Shown piece after piece: positions 20,738 to 29,394 of a DNA stretch of 37,673 nt. Where the stretch lies: contig CAJAUT010000016.1 of NCBI GenBank assembly GCA_903945195.1, forward strand, positions 1-37,673. Direction: 5' to 3'. A program made the translations under genes and the position numbers. The notes beneath the pieces were generated by a model. That model was not told where the DNA came from. It did not search any database and saw only the letters and a program-made list of their open reading frames with translations. How positions within the stretch are numbered: position 1 is the stretch's first letter; every line of letters starts with the position of its first letter. The DNA is from an uncultured bacterium (GTDB taxonomy: Bacteria; Patescibacteriota; Microgenomatia; UBA1400; UBA12108).

Positions 20738-21913
20738 ATGAAACCTGCAAACAACCGCCAAATGATGACCATCTTTTTAGTGGTCTTTATTGATCTACTC
20801 GGCTTTGGCATCATTCTTCCCCTACTACCCTATATCGCAGAAAAATACGCCGCCACTCCCGTTATGATCGGCTTGCTCTCTGGTTCATACTCTCTATTTC
20901 AGTTTATCGCTGGCCCGATCCTCGGCAGACTCTCAGATCGCTACGGCCGCAAAAAACTCCTAATCATTTCTCAGCTTGGCTCTATGGCCGGCTATGTCCT
21001 ACTTGCTTTTGCAGGCTCTCTCCCCCTACTCTTCCTCTCTCGCATCATCGATGGCATCACGGGTGGCAACATCAGTATTGCCCAAGCCTACATGGCAGAC
21101 GTCACTGATAAAAGTACTAGAGCCAAAGGTATGGGACTCCTAGGCGCTGCTTTTGGTTTGGGCTTCATGTTTGGGCCTGCCTTTGGTGGTTTCCTTTCAA
21201 AGTGGGGATTTGCTGCACCTGCTCTATTTGCCGCAGGTATCTCCCTACTCTCAACAGTGGCCACCACTGTTTTTCTCAAAGAAACCGTCAATGTTAGTAT
21301 CGCCAAAAAATCTCCTCGCACTGCCATGAGCTTCAAGGAGATAAGGCGAGTACTTGCAACTGCTCCAATCAGCACTCTTCTACTTATCTTCTTCCTCCTC
21401 TCTTTAGGATTCTCAGGTATGCAGGGAACTTACGCTCTCTTGGTCCAAGCCAAGTTTGCCTGGGGGCCACAACAGGTAGGCTACATCTTTGCTCTCATCG
21501 GAATTGTCGCAATCATTACCCAGCTCAAAATCCTATCTTGGCTCACAAACAAACTTGGAGAATACAAAACCCTCCTATCGAGTCTTTTAATTCTCTCTCT
21601 AGGTTTTGGCATCATCTCTCTCACCAGCTATCTTCCCATTTTCTTAATCGGCAATGTGCTCATGCCTCTTGGCAACTCTCTAGCCAATCCTACCCTCACC
21701 GCCATAGCTACAGAAAACATCCCCAAAGAAGAATATGGTGAAGCTCTAGGATTACTACAATCATCTGGTGCTCTTGGTCGCATCTTTGGACCAGTCATCG
21801 CGGGGGAGATTTTTTACCGCTTCAACCACAACGCCCCCATGCTCGTTTCTTCGATTATCTTTCTGCTCGTGGCAGTTCTCGTGATTCCTAAACTAAATCT
21901 AAAAAAAGCTTAA
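20738..21913 (+). CDS. TetA-like MFS efflux transporter
   Basis: A 391-aa, 12-TM drug/H+ antiporter-type carrier. FIDLLGFGIILPLLPYIAEK is the characteristic first helix of TetA relatives. GRLSDRYGRKKLL is MFS motif A, and LGAAFGLGFMFGPAFGG is motif C, the antiporter motif. The closest named type is the class of TetA and multidrug exporters, but the drug cannot be predicted and resistance should not be assumed. It has its own TATAAT in a symmetrical promoter shared with the 91-aa membrane protein. The end overlaps the convergent HPF gene by 4 nt. Confidence 0.88.
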   Translation: MKPANNRQMMTIFLVVFIDLLGFGIILPLLPYIAEKYAATPVMIGLLSGSYSLFQFIAGPILGRLSDRYGRKKLLIISQLGSMAGYVLLAFAGSLPLLFLSRIIDGITGGNISIAQAYMADVTDKSTRAKGMGLLGAAFGLGFMFGPAFGGFLSKWGFAAPALFAAGISLLSTVATTVFLKETVNVSIAKKSPRTAMSFKEIRRVLATAPISTLLLIFFLLSLGFSGMQGTYALLVQAKFAWGPQQVGYIFALIGIVAIITQLKILSWLTNKLGEYKTLLSSLLILSLGFGIISLTSYLPIFLIGNVLMPLGNSLANPTLTAIATENIPKEEYGEALGLLQSSGALGRIFGPVIAGEIFYRFNHNAPMLVSSIIFLLVAVLVIPKLNLKKA

Positions 21914-22221
21914 CGCTTTCTCTTGTCTTTTATTTTTTCTAAATATCTCTTAATTTCACGGGATGCTTTAGCATATACATCATCAATAGCAGACAGTAGA
22001 GTCTCACTCTTCCCTTCTGCCACTATCTCTTTACCTGGGAGTCTAAACATAGTCTTTACTTTGTACCCCCATCTTTCACCTTTTGATAATTTTACAAATC
22101 CTGTCTGAAGCTTACTTCTAAACCTACCCACAAATAATTCTAGTCCGGAAAATTTTTTCTCTACCTTTTTCTTAATGTCACCTGTCTTTTCTACCTTATC
22201 AAATAGCAACTGCCACTTCAT
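21910..22221 (-). CDS. Short HPF/RaiA-family ribosome hibernation factor
   Basis: A 103-aa protein of the S30AE fold: LQTGFVKLSKGERWGYKVK and GKEIVAEGKSETLLSAIDDV match beta strands and the second helix of HPF/YfiA, and the end REIKRYLEKIKDKRKR is the usual basic tail. It would bind the 30S decoding region and silence ribosomes in starvation. Short form without the dimerisation domain of long HPF. The leader has AAGGAGGTAAGCAG directly before the ATG, nearly the same Shine-Dalgarno leader as the rrf2 gene and unlike the leaderless neighbours. It is a moderately divergent member; homology rests mainly on the C-terminal half. Confidence 0.72.
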   Translation of the reverse strand: MKWQLLFDKVEKTGDIKKKVEKKFSGLELFVGRFRSKLQTGFVKLSKGERWGYKVKTMFRLPGKEIVAEGKSETLLSAIDDVYAKASREIKRYLEKIKDKRKR

Positions 22222-22257
22222 CTGCTTACCTCCTTCTCTACTTTACTTATAACAGCT

Positions 22258-22938
22258 CTACTTTAGCACGCCGTAGATCTTCACGAGTCCTTTGCCTAGA
22301 GAATTCGGATCATCATGAATTTCCAGTTTGTATCCATTTTGTACCAAGGTTTTCTTAATTTCATCGATTCTATGATCTTTCCTGGGATGTGCCTCTATGA
22401 TAAATTGCTTCACTTGCCTGATTGCACTACCCATATTGCGGATTACTTCATACTCCATCCCTTCTATATCCATCTTAAAGATATCTATCTTGTCATGAAG
22501 TATCTCCTGGATCCCTATTGCTTCCACCTTTATCTCTTCTGTTTTTTGAATTCCCTTCCAGCCTTTTGGGATTATCCCTGCCCCCGACTTCCAGGCACCA
22601 TCCCCTACTGGCTCATGTATCCTAAGTATTCCAGATTTTGGTGCTACCACTGCTTTATAAATTTCTACATTTTCCAGCTGGTTTTCTACTATGTTTTTCT
22701 TAAGTATCGCAAAGTTTGCTTCGATTGGCTCAAAAGCGATGATCCGAGCATTAGGGAACAACATCTTGTAATATAAAACTGTCATCCCTATATTGGCCCC
22801 AGCATCCACAATCACTGGATCGTCTTTCTCAAGTTCTAGGTAATAGCTATTCTCCCCAAAAATTTCCTTCTTTAACTCATAAAACTCGTCAGAGTTTTCA
22901 TACCAGATATCAAATTTACCAACCTTCGAACTTTGCAT
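22258..22938 (-). CDS. FkbM-type SAM-dependent methyltransferase
   Basis: A 226-aa class I methyltransferase. VIVDAGANIGMTVLYY is the SAM-binding motif I, ARIIAFEPIEANF motif II, and IFKMDIEGMEYEVI the FkbM signature. Members methylate sugar hydroxyls or other small groups in glycans and natural products. TACAAT (22945-22950) ends 6 nt before the ATG (leaderless). Its promoter is back-to-back with that of the homing-endonuclease-like gene. Given the GT2 genes in the window, surface glycan methylation is plausible but not shown. Confidence 0.85.
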   Translation of the reverse strand: MQSSKVGKFDIWYENSDEFYELKKEIFGENSYYLELEKDDPVIVDAGANIGMTVLYYKMLFPNARIIAFEPIEANFAILKKNIVENQLENVEIYKAVVAPKSGILRIHEPVGDGAWKSGAGIIPKGWKGIQKTEEIKVEAIGIQEILHDKIDIFKMDIEGMEYEVIRNMGSAIRQVKQFIIEAHPRKDHRIDEIKKTLVQNGYKLEIHDDPNSLGKGLVKIYGVLK

Positions 22939-22956
22939 AAGTGTATTGTATCGTAC

Positions 22957-22985
22957 TTGACATATTATTCGGGTATTATTAGTAT
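22957..22985 (+). promoter_or_regulatory. Consensus-like promoter of the HTH-LAGLIDADG gene
   Basis: TTGACA (22957-22962), 17-nt spacer, TAGTAT (22980-22985), then 6 nt to the ATG. The predicted transcript starts at the start codon. Confidence 0.7.
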
Positions 22986-22991
22986 TAAAGT

Positions 22992-23972
22992 ATGACTAGA
23001 GTTGTGTTCAAAAAAGGTGATTTAGATAAATACCTAGCTCAAATCATCAAAGATCAAGGATGTTCCTTTCTACAACTTTCCAAATTGCTCAATGTTGAAC
23101 GTCACACACTCGCCAGTTGGCGACGAGGAGAATGCTTACCAAGTCTCGAAAAACTACAATTTTTATCTAGCTATACCCAAGCCCCACTTCCACGCGTTTT
23201 AGAGTCCAAATCAGATACCTGGGGATCAGTCAAAGCTGGGAATATTCGTCAACAAAAATATGGTTGTACCTTGTCTATAAAAGATAGAGTCAAAGGTGGT
23301 CACAACTCACAGGTCAATCGCCATGATAACCCTGATTATTACCGCAAATTGGGATGTCCTATCCCGAGAGATTTTACCTTTCCCGATCACCATGATTACC
23401 ACCTCGCCGAATTTATTGGAATATTGCTTGGTGACGGAGGAATTCAAAAGGTCCAACTCAGCATCACTCTAAATACAATCGCCGATAGCAACTACATAAA
23501 ATATGTTGGAAATTTAATTTATGATCTTTTCCAATATTCGCCAACTATTTCATCCAGATATCCTGTCAAGGCTACTGTTTTACTTATATCAGGTGTAAAT
23601 TTTATTTCAGAACTGCTTAAAATTGGAATGAAGGTTGGAGACAAGGTCAAACAGCAAGTTGACGTGCCAGACTGGATTAAATCTGAACCAGAACTCTCTC
23701 GTTGGTGCCTTAGAGGAATGATGGATACTGATGGGGGCGTTTTCCGGAATACCTACACAATTAATGGGAAGTCATATTCTTATCTTAAAATATGCTTTTC
23801 TAATCTTTCACAACCATTAAGACATTTTACCCATCAAGTACTTTCCGCTTACGGATTAAGTCCTTCTTATGTTGGCAATAATCAAGTGTGGGTTGCTTCG
23901 GAGAAAAATGTTTACAAATATATGAGAATAATTGGGAGTTCAAACGATAGACTACTTAGAAAGTTTCGATGA
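22992..23972 (+). CDS. Free-standing HTH + LAGLIDADG homing-endonuclease-like protein
   Basis: A 326-aa protein. Residues about 10-65 form an XRE-like helix-turn-helix (LSKLLNVERHTLASWRRGEC). A linker with basic and aromatic residues follows. Two LAGLIDADG-type helices are AEFIGILLGDGGI and WCLRGMMDTDGG, each ending in an acidic residue needed for catalysis. It has no splicing motifs, so it is not an intein. Such proteins may cleave DNA and spread themselves, or act as domesticated regulators. It has a strong promoter and ends 17 nt before a tRNA-Ser gene whose -10 begins directly after its stop codon, suggesting insertion at a tRNA locus. Confidence 0.8.
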   Translation: MTRVVFKKGDLDKYLAQIIKDQGCSFLQLSKLLNVERHTLASWRRGECLPSLEKLQFLSSYTQAPLPRVLESKSDTWGSVKAGNIRQQKYGCTLSIKDRVKGGHNSQVNRHDNPDYYRKLGCPIPRDFTFPDHHDYHLAEFIGILLGDGGIQKVQLSITLNTIADSNYIKYVGNLIYDLFQYSPTISSRYPVKATVLLISGVNFISELLKIGMKVGDKVKQQVDVPDWIKSEPELSRWCLRGMMDTDGGVFRNTYTINGKSYSYLKICFSNLSQPLRHFTHQVLSAYGLSPSYVGNNQVWVASEKNVYKYMRIIGSSNDRLLRKFR

Positions 23973-23978
23973 TATAAT
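23973..23978 (+). promoter_or_regulatory. -10 element of the first tRNA-Ser gene
   Basis: TATAAT directly after the stop codon of the homing-endonuclease-like gene, 11 nt before the tRNA 5' end. Confidence 0.5.
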
Positions 23979-23989
23979 AAATAGATCTG

Positions 23990-24077
23990 GGGAGGTTGCC
24001 ACAGCGGTCACACTGGAATGGTTTACTAAACCATCGTCCGAGTAATCGGGCCGTGGGTTCGAATCCCACACCTCCCG
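23990..24077 (+). tRNA. tRNA-Ser, apparent anticodon ACT
   Basis: An 88-nt class II tRNA. Acceptor GGGAGGT/ACCTCCC, D-stem CCA/TGG, anticodon stem ATGGT/ACCAT with loop TTACTAA, long variable arm CCGA-GTAA-TCGG, T-arm GTGGG-TTCGAAT-CCCAC, discriminator G. The long variable arm and G73 fit serine. Positions 34-36 (24025-24027) read ACT, decoding AGU; bacteria normally use GCT. CCA is not encoded. Confidence 0.85.
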
Positions 24078-24086
24078 CTTCAATGT

Positions 24087-24092
24087 TATAAT
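24087..24092 (+). promoter_or_regulatory. -10 element of the second tRNA-Ser gene
   Basis: TATAAT 11 nt before the second tRNA, the same spacing as for the first, so each tRNA seems to have its own promoter. Confidence 0.5.
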
Positions 24093-24103
24093 TTATTCTG
24101 CCT

Positions 24104-24190
24104 GGAGGCGTCGCTTAGCTGGCCCATAGCGGAGGATTGCTAATCCTCTGTGCAGGAATGCACGCGTGAGTTCGAATCTCACCGCCTCCG
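24104..24190 (+). tRNA. tRNA-Ser(GCT)
   Basis: An 87-nt class II tRNA. Acceptor GGAGGCG/CGCCTCC, anticodon stem GAGGA/TCCTC with loop TTGCTAA (GCT at 24139-24141), variable arm GTGCA-GGAA-TGCAC, T-arm GTGAG-TTCGAAT-CTCAC, discriminator G. It reads AGC and AGU serine codons. CCA is not encoded. Confidence 0.93.
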
Positions 24191-24249
24191 CAGTTTATAA
24201 ATAAACTATAATGACTCCAGAGAAACTTATAAAAGAATTATAAATTACC

Positions 24250-24278
24250 TTGCCATATTCCTCCTCATTTGAGATAGT
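24250..24278 (+). promoter_or_regulatory. Promoter of the 24285 membrane-anchored gene
   Basis: TTGCCA-17-GATAGT, then ATCAGT and the ATG. The 30780-30808 promoter has the same layout (TTGCTA-17-GATAGT-ATCAGT-ATG), and the stretch TTGAGATAGTATCAGTATG is identical. Confidence 0.6.
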
Positions 24279-24284
24279 ATCAGT

Positions 24285-25106
24285 ATGAAAAATGATCAAA
24301 TACCAACAATTCAACAAAATCTTCCTCAAAACCCAGAGATTATTGAACCACTTAACACTTTAACTAAACCAAAAATATCAAAATTATCGATACTTATTAT
24401 TTTATTGATAGCATTTGTGTGTTTTCCAGGGATTATCTATTTGTATTCGAAAAACAAAGAATCTCAGCAAAAACAGATTTCCCAATTAGAAATACCTACA
24501 CCGCTCCCCTCCCAAACGACATCAATACCCTCCTTAATCAGTCCAAATCCAAACATCGAAATAAATGCAGAAAATGAAAAATGTCCTCTTTCCCCAACTA
24601 GCCTGCAAGATAGTTCATATCCCAAAAATATTTCTCAAGATGGAACGTTGTGTAAATTCTCGATGTTCGACGGCTACGACAAAAATAAAACTATCTATAC
24701 AATTTTATATCCTCAAAAATGGCAAGCCAGCATAGTTGGAGCAGCTTATGCAAACTTAAATTTTCAAAAAAGTAGTACCGAAAACGTTCTCATGATAGAT
24801 ATGGTAACCAAATTACCACTAGCATCAATCAATAAAGCAGAATACTGCTACGAAGGATGTTCTCCAATTATCAATAAGAATGAAATAGAAATATCAAAAA
24901 CTATTAAGACTTTTGACAAAATTAAAGTTATGGAAGTAATTTCCTCATTAGATAGGAAGCAAATCAAAAGATATTTTTACCCGACGAACCACAAATACGA
25001 TAATGGAAATCAATTATTTGTCTTTGAATATACGCCAACCAACCCAGAATTTGATACTGAGGTAGTTGGACTAATTAAAAGTTTGGTCGAATATCCTACA
25101 AAATAG
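24285..25106 (+). CDS. Membrane-anchored extracytoplasmic protein, function unknown
   Basis: A 273-aa protein: a short cytoplasmic N-terminus containing NDQIPTIQQN, one TM helix (about 36-54), a Pro/Ser/Thr-rich linker (ISQLEIPTPLPSQTTS), then an external domain of about 170 residues with four cysteines (in KCPL, LCKF, YCYEGC) that may form disulfides. The domain has YTILYPQKWQASI, loosely like PsbP/lipoprotein-type beta domains. I do not recognise a family. The N-terminus and promoter resemble those of the 30815 gene, suggesting the same expression setting. A disulfide-forming partner could be the DsbA-like protein. Confidence 0.7.
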   Translation: MKNDQIPTIQQNLPQNPEIIEPLNTLTKPKISKLSILIILLIAFVCFPGIIYLYSKNKESQQKQISQLEIPTPLPSQTTSIPSLISPNPNIEINAENEKCPLSPTSLQDSSYPKNISQDGTLCKFSMFDGYDKNKTIYTILYPQKWQASIVGAAYANLNFQKSSTENVLMIDMVTKLPLASINKAEYCYEGCSPIINKNEIEISKTIKTFDKIKVMEVISSLDRKQIKRYFYPTNHKYDNGNQLFVFEYTPTNPEFDTEVVGLIKSLVEYPTK

Positions 25107-25153
25107 GTTATAACATCGTATATAGTACCCCGCCGATTTGCTACAATACAATT

Positions 25154-25543
25154 ATGTTTATCAAACTTCTAGTTGAATCCTTCATCACTTTCCTCGCCCT
25201 TGATGCGACCTGGATCACCCAAGTCGCCAGTCCCTGGATGAAAAAAGCAGTCCCCCACCTCATGTCTGCAAATCCAAACATGCTCGCTGCTCTCGCCTTT
25301 TATATACTCTACTTATCCATCCTCCTCATCCTCTTTATCATCCCAGGTCTTACGCACAAAGTTGGATACCAAACCATTGCCTTCCAGACCTTTCTCTTTG
25401 GTTTTGCCTGCTATGCCACCTATGACCTTACAAACCTAGCTGTTATGAAGGGCTACCCGCTCTCTATGGCTCTAGCAGATATGTTTTGGGGAGGTTTACT
25501 CACCATGGCTACCTCGCTTATTATTTACAAATTAAATGTCTAG
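25154..25543 (+). CDS. DUF2177-family membrane protein
   Basis: A 129-aa protein with four hydrophobic segments. ALDATWITQVASPWM near the N-terminus, then FGFACYATYDLTNLAVMKGYPLSM and ADMFWGGLLTMATS, are the DUF2177 signature. Function unknown in all organisms I know of. TACAAT (25142-25147) ends 6 nt before the ATG, so the transcript is likely leaderless. The next gene, a lipoprotein, begins 7 nt after its end with a Shine-Dalgarno sequence inside the coding end, so the two are probably cotranscribed. Confidence 0.85.
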   Translation: MFIKLLVESFITFLALDATWITQVASPWMKKAVPHLMSANPNMLAALAFYILYLSILLILFIIPGLTHKVGYQTIAFQTFLFGFACYATYDLTNLAVMKGYPLSMALADMFWGGLLTMATSLIIYKLNV

Positions 25544-25550
25544 GAGTTTT

Positions 25551-26192
25551 ATGAACAACAAAATCGCTAGTATTAGTCTCGTAGCTCTCTCTTCCCTACT
25601 CCTAGCTGGCTGCACCCTACCAGGGACCTCCAAAACTCAAACAGTTTCTCAAGTAGCAAACGAAGCTCAAGAATTTGCCAACGCTGTAAAATCTGGTAAA
25701 CCCACCGTCTGTACCATATCCAAAAGTGGCGACACCATGCAGTACTTCATCAAAGGGAAAATGATGAAAATCAACACCACTAGCAACACCACAGATCCCA
25801 AAGGTACTGCAATCATAACCTCAGGACACATGATCAACGATACTAAATTCCTCTACACCTGGGATGACAAAACCAAACAAGGCAGCAAGATGGCCATGCC
25901 AACAGAGGAAGAGACTAAAAAACTAGCAGAAGATACCAACAAATTACAAGCAGATTCTAAAGTACCAAAACTAGAATCAGAGGCCGACTTTGACAGCTAT
26001 AAAAACCAAGGCTATGTCGTCAGCTGCAAAGCAGGTAGTGTGGATGATTCAGTTTTTATCCCACCAACTGATGTCAATTTTATCGATCCCACAGAGATGA
26101 TGAAGGCTATTCCCTCCCCTGATGCTGCCGGCAACATAGACATGTCCAATCTTCAGGAACTCCAAAAACAATATGGCGGTGATGAGAACTAA
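25551..26192 (+). CDS. Predicted lipoprotein, function unknown
   Basis: A 213-aa protein with a signal peptide ending in LLLAGCTLPG, a clear lipobox, so it is probably lipid-anchored outside the membrane. The mature part has VCTISKSGDTMQYFIKGKMM and a later VSCKAG (two Cys, possible disulfide) and an acidic C-terminus. The repeated strand-like pattern suggests a beta-rich domain. The start at 25551 was chosen over 25536 because TAGGAG lies a suitable distance upstream and the signal peptide begins there. No known family recognised. Likely in one transcript with the DUF2177 gene. Confidence 0.75.
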   Translation: MNNKIASISLVALSSLLLAGCTLPGTSKTQTVSQVANEAQEFANAVKSGKPTVCTISKSGDTMQYFIKGKMMKINTTSNTTDPKGTAIITSGHMINDTKFLYTWDDKTKQGSKMAMPTEEETKKLAEDTNKLQADSKVPKLESEADFDSYKNQGYVVSCKAGSVDDSVFIPPTDVNFIDPTEMMKAIPSPDAAGNIDMSNLQELQKQYGGDEN

Positions 26193-27844
26193 GGATTGAT
26201 CCCCATCCCTTGTGTCAAATATTGACGAAGCACTCTGGTCATCGAAAAATCATTATAGATCAGCGATCTCGCATTTTTCATCATTGCCACCCAAGTATTT
26301 GGTATCTGATTATTATCTTTTTCATAATAAATCGGAAGTATTTCATGTTCTAGTTTCTCTAGTATATCTTCCGTAATATTTGCGTCATCCAGCAACCAAC
26401 CTATCTTATATAGCTCCACTTCATCTACCCACCCGTCTCTGGTAGTTAGTGGAAGGACCCCGTTTAATGCAGCTTTTATCCCACTTGTTCCACATGCCTC
26501 AAACCCTACAACGGGAGTATTTGCCCATATATCGCATCCAGAAATCATCTTTTTCGAAAGATCTATATCATAATTATCTAGGTAAACTGCGACTCCTTTT
26601 AAATCTTTTTCTATTCTGTACTTTAGTTCAGCCAAAGTATCTTTACCTTCGCTATCTGCAGGATGAGCATTTCCTGCATATACTAGTCGCACTGGCCGTT
26701 CAGTGTTGTTTGTAATCGACAAAAATCTCATTAACCTTTCAACTATAGCCAGTGGTCGCTTGTACCCGACCATTCTCCTAGCCCATCCAATTAGTAGAGT
26801 GTTTGGATCCCATTTTTCACCTGTGCGCATCTCTATTTCTTTAAGTAACACAATTTTATTTTCTAGATGTATTTGCCAAATACGATCGATATCTACAATT
26901 TTGTCCCATTCTTTCAAATTTATTCCATTAGTGATGGGAAACATGGGATGATCTTTCCATATCTCGGCAGCTTTTTTACTATGCAATTTTGACACTGTAT
27001 TGATCTTGCCGGCAGCTCTCATAGCCAAGAGGCTCATAGAAAAAGTACTAGACTGCTGTACAAGCCCCATTTCTACGAGGGTCTGTACGGGCACTTTAAT
27101 TTCTTTTGCATACAGATCCATTACTAGTGCCACAAGATCATTGCTAAAAGTATCGTTTCCCGCTGGGAGCAATGTGTGATTTGTATACAATACGCGTTCT
27201 CTCGTGATTTCTTTAGCTTGTTCAAAACTCAAATTATGCTCTCTCATTTGATGAGATATGAGTTCAAAGATCAAAAATGCCGAATGACCTTCATTTAAAT
27301 GATAATGTGAGGGGTGATATCCTATTTTTTCGATCAATCTCATTCCGCCAATTCCAAGAGCCATTTCCTGTTTCAATCTTTGTTCTCTATCCATTCCATA
27401 AAGTTGATCAGTAATTTGTTGATCTACGATTGTGTTTTCATTTACATGAGAATCAAGTAAATACATTAGAACCGTTCCACTTTGCCATTTCCAGGCTTTA
27501 AAATATACTAGATGATCTTGAATAGGTATGGCAATCGTAAGAATATTTTTATCATTATCAAGTACCGGCAATAGCCCAACTTCCTCTGGGTTTAACAATT
27601 TCCTAGTTTCGCGGCCTTCAAATCCTTTGGCATAATACAGCCCTATGGCTAGGAGTGGGATCTGTTGTTCTATTGCTTCTCTGACATAATCAGCAGCTAG
27701 TATGCCCAGTCCTCCAGCATAAATCGGGATCTTGGCACTTATTCCATATTCTGCACAAAAATATGCAATTGGACGATCAGACAAATCTTTATAGCTTTGA
27801 CTAGCCCTTAAATCTTCAAACCATTTTCTATCATCTTGTATCAT
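26189..27844 (-). CDS. Alpha-glucan (glycogen) phosphorylase, GT35
   Basis: A 551-aa PLP-dependent enzyme releasing glucose-1-P from alpha-1,4-glucans. CAEYGISAKIPIYAGGLGIL is the N-terminal glucan-side motif, HLNEGHSAFLIFELI follows, and EACGTSGIKAALNGVLPLTT with RDGWVDEV carries the PLP lysine. It belongs to the short alpha-glucan phosphorylase type rather than the 800-aa classical form. Its start overlaps the end of glycogen synthase, so storage and breakdown enzymes are cotranscribed. Confidence 0.92.
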   Translation of the reverse strand: MIQDDRKWFEDLRASQSYKDLSDRPIAYFCAEYGISAKIPIYAGGLGILAADYVREAIEQQIPLLAIGLYYAKGFEGRETRKLLNPEEVGLLPVLDNDKNILTIAIPIQDHLVYFKAWKWQSGTVLMYLLDSHVNENTIVDQQITDQLYGMDREQRLKQEMALGIGGMRLIEKIGYHPSHYHLNEGHSAFLIFELISHQMREHNLSFEQAKEITRERVLYTNHTLLPAGNDTFSNDLVALVMDLYAKEIKVPVQTLVEMGLVQQSSTFSMSLLAMRAAGKINTVSKLHSKKAAEIWKDHPMFPITNGINLKEWDKIVDIDRIWQIHLENKIVLLKEIEMRTGEKWDPNTLLIGWARRMVGYKRPLAIVERLMRFLSITNNTERPVRLVYAGNAHPADSEGKDTLAELKYRIEKDLKGVAVYLDNYDIDLSKKMISGCDIWANTPVVGFEACGTSGIKAALNGVLPLTTRDGWVDEVELYKIGWLLDDANITEDILEKLEHEILPIYYEKDNNQIPNTWVAMMKNARSLIYNDFSMTRVLRQYLTQGMGINP

Positions 27845-29380
27845 TTACGATTTCCTACCAAAATTTTTTATATCTAATGCTCGTTTTCTAATTTCAATAG
27901 TTCGAGCATACCAACTACTGTAAAGTTTTGCTACTTCATTCCACGAAAAATCAGCCGATAAACAATTTTGGACTAGTTGATACCATGTTTGTTTATTTCT
28001 AAAAGTTGTATGTGCTCTGATAATGGCGCCATATAAAGCCCAAGCATTCTTCTCTCCAAACGAAAATCCATTTCCTTGTTTTGTAGTTGGGTCAAACTCT
28101 TGCACTATGTCTTTGAGTCCTCCCGTACGTCGCACTATAGGAACTGCTCCATATCGTAAGGCCTCAAGAGCCACGATCCCACCTGGTTCAAACAAGCTAG
28201 GTATAAGTAGTCCATCCGCTCCAGCAAAAATCTTTCTTGGTAGTTTAAAGTTTGGAAGCAAATGCAATCCTACCTGTTTGGGATATTTCTCAGCCAATTT
28301 TGTCAAAGTCTTTCGATAAGAATCGTCCCCTCCACCCAGAACTATCAGTTGTATGTCAGTATTTTCTTTTAATACATGACTCATAGACTCAAGCAACAAT
28401 CCAACTCCCTTTTGATTTGCTAGTCGCCCACTATATGCCAAAACAAAAGATTCAGGGTCAGCTGGAAGTCCAAAATCAAGCTGTAATTTCTTTTTATTTT
28501 TGAGTCTAGCTTCAATAAATTTGTTTTTTGAAAAATGTGATGGCACGAGCGGATCTTTGGCAGGATCAAATTCTTTAGTGTCTAATCCATTTAAAATTCC
28601 AGACAACTTGTCTCTTTCTTTAACCAATATGTCTTCAAGTCCTTCCCCGTACTCAGGAGTAAGCACTTCAAGTGCGTGCGTTGGAGACACGGTAGTTATC
28701 CCGTCACTATATTTTATCGCTCTCATCAACGAGTTTTGTTTAATCAAATTTTCAGACAATAATGGCAATAATGGTTTTTTCCCATCATCTTTATCCTTTA
28801 GTTGGCAGTATTTATATTCATAATTCCCTTGATAGGTAAAATTATGCACAGTAAGCCCAATAGTTACTTTCTTTAGTATTTCGCTATAGCATTCATTTTT
28901 ACGCGCAAGTTCAGCAAAATATCCAGCATGCCAATCATTTATGTGAATAAAATCAGGGAACCATTTTCCATGTTCATTTTGATTCTTCAACCATTCCAAG
29001 CAGCCCTTGCACATGAGCATAAATCGCACATGATCATCTTTATAACCAAACACATTAGCTCGTAGTTCATAGTATTCACGATTCTCAAGAAAATATGCCT
29101 TTACTCCCTTTGGAGTTTGTTGAATGGACTTTATATTACAAATCAAATCATCAACTCCAAGATTGTCGCCGATTGGCACTCTAAGACCATCCAACTCATT
29201 CTTAAATTTCCAACCGCTTTTGGTGCGGGCAGTAGCTTCCATTGCTCCAAATTTCGGAGTAAATATAGCCACATCATTCCCCTGCTTGGACAGTGCCCTC
29301 GGCAAAAAATAGCATACCTGAGACAGGCCTCCAACCGATACAAACGGTCCAACCTCAGCCGACAAAAACAATATTTTCAT
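27845..29380 (-). CDS. glgA: Glycogen/starch synthase, GT5
   Basis: A 511-aa GT-B enzyme that adds glucose from ADP- or UDP-glucose to an alpha-1,4-glucan. MKILFLSAEVGPFVSVGGLS has the N-terminal donor-binding GGL motif, HINDWHAGYFAEL is typical, and GLLIPSLFEPGGIVALEALR gives the E-x7-E motif. The start at 29380 replaces the longer frame (29485), since TACAAT (29387-29392) ends 6 nt upstream and the family begins at MKILFLSAE. The upstream comF gene ends at 29395, so the promoter sits in its tail. No glgB or glgC is seen nearby. Confidence 0.93.
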   Translation of the reverse strand: MKILFLSAEVGPFVSVGGLSQVCYFLPRALSKQGNDVAIFTPKFGAMEATARTKSGWKFKNELDGLRVPIGDNLGVDDLICNIKSIQQTPKGVKAYFLENREYYELRANVFGYKDDHVRFMLMCKGCLEWLKNQNEHGKWFPDFIHINDWHAGYFAELARKNECYSEILKKVTIGLTVHNFTYQGNYEYKYCQLKDKDDGKKPLLPLLSENLIKQNSLMRAIKYSDGITTVSPTHALEVLTPEYGEGLEDILVKERDKLSGILNGLDTKEFDPAKDPLVPSHFSKNKFIEARLKNKKKLQLDFGLPADPESFVLAYSGRLANQKGVGLLLESMSHVLKENTDIQLIVLGGGDDSYRKTLTKLAEKYPKQVGLHLLPNFKLPRKIFAGADGLLIPSLFEPGGIVALEALRYGAVPIVRRTGGLKDIVQEFDPTTKQGNGFSFGEKNAWALYGAIIRAHTTFRNKQTWYQLVQNCLSADFSWNEVAKLYSSWYARTIEIRKRALDIKNFGRKS

Positions 29381-29394
29381 AACTCTATTGTACC

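Noticed and set aside
20738-21913. Calling the MFS gene a tetracycline-resistance gene
   Set aside because: It has TetA-like motifs, but related carriers export many compounds and nothing here shows the drug.
23990-24077. First tRNA-Ser as a stop-codon suppressor
   Set aside because: The anticodon ACT does not read any stop codon; reading frames in the window use TAA, TAG and TGA as stops.
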